A DNA stretch of 64,000 nucleotides from Aurantibacillus circumpalustris (GTDB lineage: Bacteria; Bacteroidota; Bacteroidia; B-17B0; Aurantibacillaceae), in the NCBI RefSeq assembly GCF_029625215.1, contig NZ_CP121197.1:1426001-1490000 (forward strand), in the 5' to 3' direction. The translations under genes and the position numbers were made by a program. Shown piece after piece: positions 43,411 to 50,368 of this stretch. The notes under the pieces are model-generated. The model ran no database searches, had not been told where the DNA came from, and saw only the letters and a program-made list of their open reading frames with translations. How positions within the stretch are numbered: the first letter of the stretch is position 1; the number at the start of each line of letters is the position of its first letter.

Positions 43411-45195
43411 TTAATTACCCCTTGTGCTTTTTAAAAGGCGTTTTACTTTTTGCGTTCCATTGGTTGTGAATATCATATTATACAAGCCATCTGCCAGTTC
43501 CTCCAACGATAAATTTAACTCACCCGAAGTAATTCCAATTTGTTTTATCAATTTCATATCTACACTATAAATTGTTACACCATCTACACTATTTTCTCCT
43601 GACTTTATAGTATACAAACCATTACTAGAAGGATTAGGGAATACTAGCAATTCCTGGTTTGAGTCGGTGTTATCGATAACAATAGTTTTATAATATTTGA
43701 AAGAATCATCGGTGTCAATCTGTTTCAAACGATAATAATTAAGACCAGTGCTGGAGCTTATGTCAACAAAATTATAGTTATTTAGAACCTGTGAATTCCC
43801 TTTACCCGGAACACTTCCGATATTATCGAAATTTATGCCGTCTCGACTTCTTTCAATTGCAAATTCTTTGTTGTTTTTCTCTGTGGCAGTCTGCCAATAA
43901 AGATAACCTTTTCCATCTTTGAAATTGCCAGTAAAATTTAGCAATTCGATGGGAAGTGTACTGAATGAGTATATTGTTATACGCATGTGATCTACCCGAG
44001 CAGTACCATTCTGAACAGTAGCACTTAAAACGGCTCCGAATGTTGTAGCGTTAATATCGGAATCCGCCCAAGTTGTTCCCCATAAATCTGTAGGAGTTCC
44101 GTAACTTGTATAGGCATCTGTAGTGGACCAAGCTGAAGTTGTTTGAGCGTAATTATTCCCTGTTATAACACCACCTTTTACCAATCTAACAGAATGATCT
44201 GCTTCGCGAATACTCTGAAGATGTATACAAATTGCCATTTGCCTGTTAACAGTGCCTGCAAATGTAAATGCCGGAGATTCAGTTCCTGAAGCAACTGTTG
44301 CTTTATGTGCTACTTCAAAAGAACCACCTGAGGTACTGAATCCGGAATTTGCACTATAAGTATCTACAACTTCCGTAAATGAAGAGTTAATGTTGTAGGT
44401 ATTTGTTCCTCCAATGGTAGATGCCGGAGTTGTGTTGTTTCCGCAAAAAACACCCGAAACACTCATACCTCCTGCCAATGTATTAAGTGAAGGACTTAGG
44501 GTAATAGGATTGGTGGTAGTGTTTGAAAGTGTTGTTCTAATATCTGATACGGGTATAGTTTGATCTACAAATTGATACACGGCGCTTGACACTGCTTCCC
44601 AGTTCTCGAGGAGTGAAGTGCCGTCAAAGGTTAATACAAAAGAAGTGCCTATAGCTGCCGTAATTTCAGTCTCCATTAGTCGCCAATATTCAATTTTACC
44701 ACAAAAACCAGATCCGCTTCCAACGAACGCTTCTGTAATTTGCGTAAGGTTTTGCCCACCATAAGTCAGAGCCGTAACATTGCGGGGCCCCAGACCATTT
44801 TCCATAAAAATACTGACAATCAAACACCTGGCAACCCCAGAAGAAATGGTTTTAGAAGTGCCAGTTGTCCAATTATCCAACACAGCAACCGCTGTCGAAC
44901 TTGTAGTGCTTCGCTCTATTTCAAGAACAATTCCGCTTATAGAGGAAGGAACAGGAATTGCGAAATTAAAATTAGTTCCTGAAACATAATTCGTTATTCC
45001 TTTGGTTGAACACGATGCATAAGTATTATTACTACTCAGGATTTGAGCAGGAGTAGACCATGCGTTTACGCCTATAGAAGTATTGTTAGCTCTTGTTTGA
45101 GGGGAATTAGGTCCCGTTTGTGCATTTAAAACACCAGAAGAGCATCCTAAATGGATCCCTAATAAATAAAAAAGGATCAATACACGTTTTAGCAT
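43411..45195 (-). CDS. T9SS type A cargo protein inserted in the paa cluster
   Basis: This 594-residue secreted protein has a signal peptide (about 1-25; a second possible cleavage after VLNAQ). It is a beta-rich protein with two copies of a NAWSTP/SAWSTT-type segment (about residues 45-120 and 350-420). A linking region about 420-505 (IELLNFTGNFKDGKGYLYWQ ... INYYRLKQ-type) is common to Bacteroidota T9SS cargos, and the type A sorting domain is at the end (VFPNPSSNGLYTI ... NLSLEELADGLYNMIF). It has no enzymatic motif. Located between paaC and paaD, on the same strand, and not related to phenylacetate by sequence. Confidence 0.88.
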   Translation of the reverse strand: MLKRVLILFYLLGIHLGCSSGVLNAQTGPNSPQTRANNTSIGVNAWSTPAQILSSNNTYASCSTKGITNYVSGTNFNFAIPVPSSISGIVLEIERSTTSSTAVAVLDNWTTGTSKTISSGVARCLIVSIFMENGLGPRNVTALTYGGQNLTQITEAFVGSGSGFCGKIEYWRLMETEITAAIGTSFVLTFDGTSLLENWEAVSSAVYQFVDQTIPVSDIRTTLSNTTTNPITLSPSLNTLAGGMSVSGVFCGNNTTPASTIGGTNTYNINSSFTEVVDTYSANSGFSTSGGSFEVAHKATVASGTESPAFTFAGTVNRQMAICIHLQSIREADHSVRLVKGGVITGNNYAQTTSAWSTTDAYTSYGTPTDLWGTTWADSDINATTFGAVLSATVQNGTARVDHMRITIYSFSTLPIELLNFTGNFKDGKGYLYWQTATEKNNKEFAIERSRDGINFDNIGSVPGKGNSQVLNNYNFVDISSSTGLNYYRLKQIDTDDSFKYYKTIVIDNTDSNQELLVFPNPSSNGLYTIKSGENSVDGVTIYSVDMKLIKQIGITSGELNLSLEELADGLYNMIFTTNGTQKVKRLLKSTRGN

Positions 45196-45227
45196 TTTAC
45201 TAATTGTTTAGTAAATATATCGAAAAT

Positions 45228-45335
45228 CTACAATATAAAGATTGCCGCAACAATCATAATTACTATAATAACTAAGTACTGCCAGAAGTCTACAAAATAA
45301 GGAGACATTTTTTTCCAGCTCTCTTTTAGTGACAT
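45228..45335 (-). CDS. Putative 35-residue single-pass membrane peptide in the paa operon
   Basis: An ATG at 45335, 19 bases after the paaC stop, opens a 35-residue frame. The N-terminal part is amphipathic (MSLKESWKKMSPYFVDFWQY) and is followed by a hydrophobic segment LVIIVIMIVAAIFIL running to the TAG. This is a clean small single-pass membrane protein with a positively charged N-terminal end. It is same-strand and close to paaC. It may be a co-translated partner of PaaC or a chance frame; conservation in related genomes would decide. Confidence 0.5.
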   Translation of the reverse strand: MSLKESWKKMSPYFVDFWQYLVIIVIMIVAAIFIL

Positions 45336-45354
45336 TTAAATTTGATTTAAAGAA

Positions 45355-46113
45355 TTACCACTTAGCGGTTGGATGCATTCTTGGTAAAGATTGCATTTCT
45401 GCTAAGATATAACTTAAGTGCTCACCGTGTAAGCCTTTTCTACTTCCAGTTTGCATGTAGGTAGTTTCAGGAATTTTAATGTTTGCATTTTGCAACAACT
45501 CAAAAATTTCTTTTTCCCACATTGGTTTTAATGTGTTTAAATCAATTGCTATTCCATCTTTGATAAGTGTTGCATCCACCTCATTCATTTCGAATAACTC
45601 ACCAGTGTATTCCCAAACCTCGTTTAATCCTTTTTGTAAACGCGTTAAGCTTTCTTCTGTACCATTTCCAAAACGCATAACCCAACTAAAGCTGTGACGT
45701 TTGTGGTAAGTAATTTCTTTAATGGATTTAGAAGCGATCCCAGCTAGGGTTCCATCTTTGCATTTAGAAAGTTCTGTATAAAACATCAAATCAAAACAGT
45801 CAATCAATGCCTGACGAATAATTGTTTTGGCATAATCTCCATTTGGTTGCTCCGTGATTAGTGCGTTATAATATTCTCTGTCGTTTCTAAAAAAAGCGAG
45901 ATCATCTTCTGTTCTGCCTTTGCCTTCAATTTGTGCAGCGTACTCCAATAAATTTTTTGCTCGTCCAAAAATATCTAAAGCAATGTTCGTTAATGCTAAA
46001 TCTTCTTCTAGAAAAGGACCGTGTCCTGTCCACTCGCTCAAGCGTTGACCAAGAATTAAACTTGTGTCTCCTAAACGTAAAGTGTAGTTAAATAATGCGT
46101 CGTTAGTTGTCAT
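45355..46113 (-). CDS. paaC: Phenylacetyl-CoA epoxidase structural subunit PaaC
   Basis: PaaC is the non-catalytic ferritin-like subunit that forms the heterodimer with PaaA in the aerobic epoxidation of phenylacetyl-CoA. The 252-residue helical protein has the expected LGDTSLILGQRLSEWTGHGP start, LEEDLALTNIALDIFG, and DCFDLMFYTELSKC. The C-terminal end carries GSRKGLHGEHLSYILAEMQ. It lies in the cluster paaA-B-C with short gaps. Confidence 0.95.
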   Translation of the reverse strand: MTTNDALFNYTLRLGDTSLILGQRLSEWTGHGPFLEEDLALTNIALDIFGRAKNLLEYAAQIEGKGRTEDDLAFFRNDREYYNALITEQPNGDYAKTIIRQALIDCFDLMFYTELSKCKDGTLAGIASKSIKEITYHKRHSFSWVMRFGNGTEESLTRLQKGLNEVWEYTGELFEMNEVDATLIKDGIAIDLNTLKPMWEKEIFELLQNANIKIPETTYMQTGSRKGLHGEHLSYILAEMQSLPRMHPTAKW

Positions 46114-46147
46114 TCAATTTTTAAAATTTGATTTTTGATTTATTGAA

Positions 46148-46435
46148 TTACATGTGCCCTACACCATCAGGAATCTGATAGAAGGTGGGGTGACGGTATA
46201 TCTTATCATTAGAAGGTTCAAAGAAAGCGCCTGCATCTTCAGGACTACTTGCAACGATTGCATCACTTGGTACTACCCAAAGAGACATGCCTTCACCACG
46301 GCGGGTATATAAATCACGCGCATTTTGCAGCGCCATTTCTTTATCGTAGGCGTGGAGGTTACCACAATGTACAAAAGGTTGCCCTGATTTTTTTTGTACA
46401 AATACTTCCCATAATGGGCCTTGACTATCACTCAT
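46148..46435 (-). CDS. paaB: Phenylacetyl-CoA epoxidase subunit PaaB
   Basis: This 95-residue PaaB protein contains WEVFVQKKSGQPFVHCGNLHA and the C-terminal DAGAFFEPSNDKIYRHPTFY. It is the small subunit of the epoxidase that bridges PaaAC heterodimers. It sits 36 bases after paaA and 34 bases before paaC. Typical length for PaaB is 95. Confidence 0.95.
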   Translation of the reverse strand: MSDSQGPLWEVFVQKKSGQPFVHCGNLHAYDKEMALQNARDLYTRRGEGMSLWVVPSDAIVASSPEDAGAFFEPSNDKIYRHPTFYQIPDGVGHM

Positions 46436-46471
46436 AAACTAAATTAAAAATGTTGAATTAAAAATTGAAAA

Positions 46472-47416
46472 TTATGCAGCCTCCTGAGCTTGTTTCATTT
46501 GTTTTTTGCCATATGCAGCAGCAGCTGCTCTTACCCACTCTCCTTCTTTGTGCGACTTGTTACGGGAAGTCATGCGTTCTTTGTTACAAGGACCATTTCC
46601 TTTAATCACATTTTTAAACTCTGCCCAATCTGGTTCGCTGAAATCGTACTCTTTACGCTCTTCGTTCCACTTTAGATTTTTATCAGGAATGGTTAATCCT
46701 AAATATTCTGCTTGTATAACCGTTTGATTTACGAAACGTTGACGTAATTGATCATTTGTTTCGCGCTTGATACGCCATTTTATTGCATTTTCACTATTTG
46801 GACTTTCACGATCAGGTGGGCCAAACATCATTAATGTTGGAAACCACCAACGATTTAGAGCATCTTGTGCCATTTCTTTTTGGCCTTGTGTACCAAAGGC
46901 CAAATGCGTCATAATTTCATATCCCTGACGTTGGTGAAAACTTTCTTCTTTACAAATTCGCACCATTGCACGGCTGTATGGTCCATACGAAGAACGCTGA
47001 AGCATCACCTGATTCATGATGGCAGCGCCATCCACTAACCAGCCCACAGCGCCCACATCTGCCCATGTTAAAGTAGGGTAATTAAAAATAGACGAATATT
47101 TTGCTTTTCCTGTAAGTAATGCATCGAGCATTTCATCACGACTTGTACCAAGAGATTCAGCGGCGGTGTAGAGATATAAACCGTGACCGCCTTCATCCTG
47201 CACTTTTGCCATTAAAACCAATTTAGCACGCAGACTGGGTGCGCGTGAAATCCAATTTCCTTCCGGCAACATTCCAACAATTTCGCTATGCGCATGTTGC
47301 GAAATCTGGCGAATTAAATGTTTGCGATAGTTCTCAGGCATCCAATCCTTTGGTTCGATCATTTCATTTTTTGCCAGTTTGGACTCAAATAAATCTTCAA
47401 AATTAACAACACTCAT
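46472..47416 (-). CDS. paaA: Phenylacetyl-CoA epoxidase catalytic subunit PaaA
   Basis: PaaA is the di-iron catalytic subunit that epoxidises phenylacetyl-CoA. The 314-residue protein contains the ferritin-like helices with metal ligands in [14 protein letters not shown] and [15 protein letters not shown] (carboxylate and His ligands), the substrate region [15 protein letters not shown] and a C-terminal basic tail. Start ATG at 47416; a perfect Bacteroidota promoter lies about 30 bases upstream. The length fits (E. coli PaaA about 309). Confidence 0.96.
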   Translation of the reverse strand: MSVVNFEDLFESKLAKNEMIEPKDWMPENYRKHLIRQISQHAHSEIVGMLPEGNWISRAPSLRAKLVLMAKVQDEGGHGLYLYTAAESLGTSRDEMLDALLTGKAKYSSIFNYPTLTWADVGAVGWLVDGAAIMNQVMLQRSSYGPYSRAMVRICKEESFHQRQGYEIMTHLAFGTQGQKEMAQDALNRWWFPTLMMFGPPDRESPNSENAIKWRIKRETNDQLRQRFVNQTVIQAEYLGLTIPDKNLKWNEERKEYDFSEPDWAEFKNVIKGNGPCNKERMTSRNKSHKEGEWVRAAAAAYGKKQMKQAQEAA

Positions 47417-47441
47417 GAGAAATATGATTTAATTATTCTAA

Positions 47442-47472
47442 CAAAGATAGGATTTATAGCCTGTTAAATCAA
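47442..47472 (-). promoter_or_regulatory. Promoter of the paaABC operon: TTG-N20-TATCTTTG
   Basis: On the minus strand TATCTTTG (47449-47442) is a perfect -7 match, with TTG (47472-47470) 20 bases upstream. The paaA ATG is about 25 bases further on. A divergent paaE promoter lies about 80 bases away. Confidence 0.75.
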
Positions 47473-47551
47473 GAAAAGAGCCAATTATTCCATGAGAAAA
47501 ATCAGTAATTCACTTAATTTAATATTAATTTTTTTATAGGCTCAAAACGGT

Positions 47552-47559
47552 TATTTTTG
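47552..47559 (+). promoter_or_regulatory. -7 promoter element (TATTTTTG) for paaE
   Basis: TATTTTTG matches TAnnTTTG, 18 bases before the preferred paaE ATG. Its position means the longer frame beginning at 47557 would start within the promoter, supporting the start at 47578. Confidence 0.6.
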
Positions 47560-47577
47560 CAGACTAGTTACAGAATT

Positions 47578-48642
47578 ATGGCACGTTTTCACACATTAAA
47601 AGTAAAAGATATTCGTCGCGAAACAGCTGATGCAGTTTCTATATCATTTGAGATTCCACCGCAGCAGCAGCCCGAGTATCAATTTAAACAAGGACAATAC
47701 GTTACCCTTAAACTAAAAATTAAGGGTGAAGACGTGAGACGCTCTTACAGTCTTTGTTCTAGTCCTTTTAGTGAAAAAGAATTACGTGTGGCGATTAAAG
47801 AAGTGGACGGTGGCCTTGCTTCCACCTATATAAATCGCGAACTAAAAGTGGGGGACTCCATGGAAGTAATGACCCCAATGGGTAATTTTCATACTATTTT
47901 ATCGGGTTCAAAGTCAAAGAAGTATGTCCTAATTGCTGGCGGTAGTGGAATTACTCCAATGATGAGTATTTTAAAAAGTGTTTTGTATGTAGAAAAACAA
48001 AGTACAATTACTTTAATTTACGCTAATAGAAATGAAGAGAGTACGATTTTTAAAAAAGAACTTGATTCAATTGCAGAAAACAATTCAAATTTGAAAATTG
48101 TTTACGTATACGACCAGCCTCAGCAAAAAATTTCAGATTTACAAACCGGAATAATAACTACTGATAAAGCAAAAGCTTTAATTGAAAATTTTGGCGGCGT
48201 AAATGCAGATGAATATTTTATCTGCGGTCCAGGCCCTATGATGGAAAATGCTAAAACTACTTTAGAAGCTTTAAAAATTCCAAAAGAAAAAATACACATT
48301 GAATATTTTACTGCTGTAATTGAAGCGGTGAATAAAGCAGAAGTAGCCACTGGCGGAAATGTAAATGCTAAAATAAAAGTCATTCAGTACGGTATAGAAA
48401 CTGATTTTGATTTAGAAACAAGCAGTATTTCGATTCTTGAAGCAGCAATTGAAGCAGGCGTTGACGCTCCATTCAGTTGTAAAGGTGCTGTTTGCTGTAC
48501 CTGCCGCGCAAAAGTTTTAGAAGGTGCTGTAAAAATGACTGCCAACTTTGCTTTAACTGATCAAGAAGTAGAAGAAGGATTTATACTAACTTGCCAAGCA
48601 CATCCAATTACCGAAAATGTGGTAATAGATTATGATGCTTAA
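47578..48642 (+). CDS. paaE: Phenylacetyl-CoA epoxidase reductase subunit PaaE
   Basis: PaaE passes electrons from NADPH to the PaaABC epoxidase. The 354-residue protein has a ferredoxin-reductase-like FAD domain (VRRSYSLCSSP, the FAD-binding RxYS motif), an NAD(P) domain (VLIAGGSGITPMMSIL; FICGPGPMMEN) and a C-terminal 2Fe-2S ferredoxin with CKGAVCCTC plus a distal Cys (FILTCQAHP). I prefer ATG 47578 (MARFHTLKVKD) because the longer frame would start inside the promoter. It is divergent from paaA and probably co-regulated. Confidence 0.95.
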   Translation: MARFHTLKVKDIRRETADAVSISFEIPPQQQPEYQFKQGQYVTLKLKIKGEDVRRSYSLCSSPFSEKELRVAIKEVDGGLASTYINRELKVGDSMEVMTPMGNFHTILSGSKSKKYVLIAGGSGITPMMSILKSVLYVEKQSTITLIYANRNEESTIFKKELDSIAENNSNLKIVYVYDQPQQKISDLQTGIITTDKAKALIENFGGVNADEYFICGPGPMMENAKTTLEALKIPKEKIHIEYFTAVIEAVNKAEVATGGNVNAKIKVIQYGIETDFDLETSSISILEAAIEAGVDAPFSCKGAVCCTCRAKVLEGAVKMTANFALTDQEVEEGFILTCQAHPITENVVIDYDA

Positions 48643-48683
48643 GAGCAGGCTATTTTAATTTTCCCAAGCCAAGCGCAGTTTCA

Positions 48684-49292
48684 TTAATTAAACCATTGAA
48701 TATATATCTTTAGTTTGCATTTTACATAGTTTTTTTCTACAGTAGTAGGATAATTAGCATAATCACTTCCTTTGAAACGGAAGCTTGATCCTGTAATAAA
48801 TTCATCAGTACTTCCATCATAATCGTAGATGCTAAGATGAAAATAGTCGTCTAAATTGTTAATCACATGTGGACTTGGGAATGTAAATATGAGTGGCAGG
48901 TTCTTTTCCACAACGTTATTACGGATATCCGAGATACCGTTGATTGCAATTTTGTCGTTGGTCTCGTCTTTATAAATTATATAAAAAACATCGGGACCGT
49001 CATTAGCATCCCAGCCGAGAGGCGGCTCTAAGTCCTCCAATTCAGCGATCTGGAAGCCTGTTACTCGTACTTTTGTAAATGCGGACGAGCCCGAAGTTGT
49101 TCCACCAGTTGTTGTTCCACCAGTTGTTGTTCCGCCGGTTGTTGTTCCCCCTGTGGTTGTTCCCCCTGTGGTTGTTCCCGCAGTAGTCGTGCTGTTAGAT
49201 TGAGGTTGTTCTGTCTCTTTTTTCTTACAAGAAAAAATAAACAAGCAAACCATTCCTGCTGAAAATAGTAGAAATCGAATATTTTTTTTCAT
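48684..49292 (-). CDS. Lipoprotein with GGTTT tandem repeats
   Basis: This protein has about 202 residues, a signal peptide and a lipobox Cys (LFIFSCKKKE). A linker of five or six Gly-Gly-Thr-Thr-Thr repeats (about residues 40-70) follows, then a globular C-terminal domain (about 75-202) of unknown family (SAFTKVRVTGFQIAELEDLE; HLSIYDYDGSTDEFI), possibly a C2-like beta-sandwich. The ATG at 49292 is preferred over an ATG six bases earlier. The repeats are encoded by 15-base DNA units. Confidence 0.82.
   Translation of the reverse strand: MKKNIRFLLFSAGMVCLFIFSCKKKETEQPQSNSTTTAGTTTGGTTTGGTTTGGTTTGGTTTGGTTSGSSAFTKVRVTGFQIAELEDLEPPLGWDANDGPDVFYIIYKDETNDKIAINGISDIRNNVVEKNLPLIFTFPSPHVINNLDDYFHLSIYDYDGSTDEFITGSSFRFKGSDYANYPTTVEKNYVKCKLKIYIQWFN
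49095..49190. repeat. 15-base tandem repeat encoding GGTTT
   Basis: Five to six units of about 15 bases within the lipoprotein gene encode Gly-Gly-Thr-Thr-Thr. The first three units read (minus strand) with AACAACTGGTGGAAC-type codons, the last two with CACAGGGGGAAC-type, so the repeats have partly diverged. Changes in copy number would keep the frame. Confidence 0.75.
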
Positions 49293-49298
49293 GATCAT

Positions 49299-49578
49299 TT
49301 ATTATAGGCATTACGAATTTAGAAAAAATTATGCGAGTCTTAAACTTTAAGAAGATCTTGTTCTAGTTTTTACTTCGAGTGTACAAGAATTCTCTTGCCT
49401 GCAAAACTGAAACATTCAGATATATTTCATCAACACTTCTTTACATAAACGAAAGGTTTGGCATAAATGTCGGTACTCTAAAAGAATTTAATTTTGAAAA
49501 TTTATTTTACAGCGTTATACACATCTTACTGTCGAAAATGTGGAAATGCATTACGTGCTTATATCTTAAATGGATTTT
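49299..49578. other. Intergenic region without a supported gene
   Basis: These 280 bases lie between the lipoprotein start and the stop of the small secreted protein. A plus-strand frame at 49379-49735 runs over the next gene and is not credible. If the next gene is a truncated homologue, part of its lost 3' end may lie here, but no clear match to the usual continuation is visible by eye. Confidence 0.4.
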
Positions 49579-49983
49579 TTATTCAACAATTAATTTTCCT
49601 CGGGTATATTTAGAATTACTTATAACCCCTCCTGAGGGAGCCGGCAGATCGGAAGCAGATTTGACAGGGACAAAATTATTTCTTACCGTATTTGTTGTGC
49701 TAAATCCTACCCACTCTGTTCCGCTCCACGAATAATGTCCGTCGCTTACCGATCCACCACTACTGTACACTAGCATGTCTGGTGGTACTGGTGCGGTTAA
49801 CGGAGTGGCGGAATTTACACTGACTAGTGCTACTCTTGGACGCAAAAATCCTTTATTAGTGCTTTCTAATTCCAGCATTGAATTTACATCAATGTTATTC
49901 GGATTGTCTCCGATTTTTACTTGTCCATAGAGCGGACTTAGCGTAATAACCAGAAAACTTATGATGGTGATTAACTGTTTCAT
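49579..49983 (-). CDS. Secreted surface protein fragment, possibly truncated
   Basis: This 134-residue protein starts at ATG 49983 (MKQLITIISFLVITLSPLYG) with a signal peptide. The body resembles the Bacteroidota family of secreted proteins with NPNNIDVNSMLELESTNKGFLRPR (cf. ...LDVQSTTKGFLPPR) and WSGTEWVGFS. It ends after LPAPSGGVISNSKYTRGKLI, a position where family members usually continue. The upstream frame extension to 50091 is not signal-like. Either a short version or a gene cut by a frameshift or deletion. Confidence 0.6.
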   Translation of the reverse strand: MKQLITIISFLVITLSPLYGQVKIGDNPNNIDVNSMLELESTNKGFLRPRVALVSVNSATPLTAPVPPDMLVYSSGGSVSDGHYSWSGTEWVGFSTTNTVRNNFVPVKSASDLPAPSGGVISNSKYTRGKLIVE

Positions 49984-50316
49984 CTTGTTTGATTTTTGAT
50001 TTATAAAAGAACGGTGCAAACTTATCCAGAAATGGTATGCAAGTAAATTTAGTTGATGCATGAGCCCTGCACATGTAAGTTTTAACGCCATAACGTAAAT
50101 AGTAGTTGAAAACGTGGAAGACTTATACTTATTTATAACGTAGGATAAAGATTGTTGTAGTTTTAAAAAATAGATCTTGCGCAGGCGTGTATACTCAGCT
50201 TACAGATTTTCTGTTTATTCATAATTACTACTGTGTGTTTTTTATACAAATCCACTAAAAATCTTACACGTGTTTGCTTTAAAGAGAATTGACTGTTTTC
50301 ACGTTCTCTTGTGTGA

Positions 50317-50324
50317 TACATTTG
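50317..50324 (+). promoter_or_regulatory. -7 promoter element (TACATTTG) for the hybrid kinase
   Basis: TACATTTG matches TAnnTTTG and lies 44 bases before the hybrid-kinase ATG. A TTG at 50289-50291 is 25 bases upstream, slightly long for -33. Confidence 0.5.
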
Positions 50325-50336
50325 TAGTATAAACCA

Positions 50337-50353
50337 TTGACAGATACTGTCAA
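50337..50353. promoter_or_regulatory. Perfect palindrome TTGACAG-ATA-CTGTCAA before the hybrid kinase
   Basis: The arms are seven bases and perfectly complementary, with a three-base spacer. The site lies between the putative -7 element and the ATG at 50369, a typical place for an operator (roadblock) or a small mRNA hairpin near the ribosome-binding region. The regulator is unknown. Confidence 0.5.
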
Positions 50354-50368
50354 ATAAATAAATATACC

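Larger units (their letters stand above)
49984..50368. other. Divergent intergenic region
   Basis: 385 bases between two divergent genes. It holds the hybrid-kinase promoter-like element and palindrome (listed separately). No RNA gene or frame was recognised. Confidence 0.5.
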
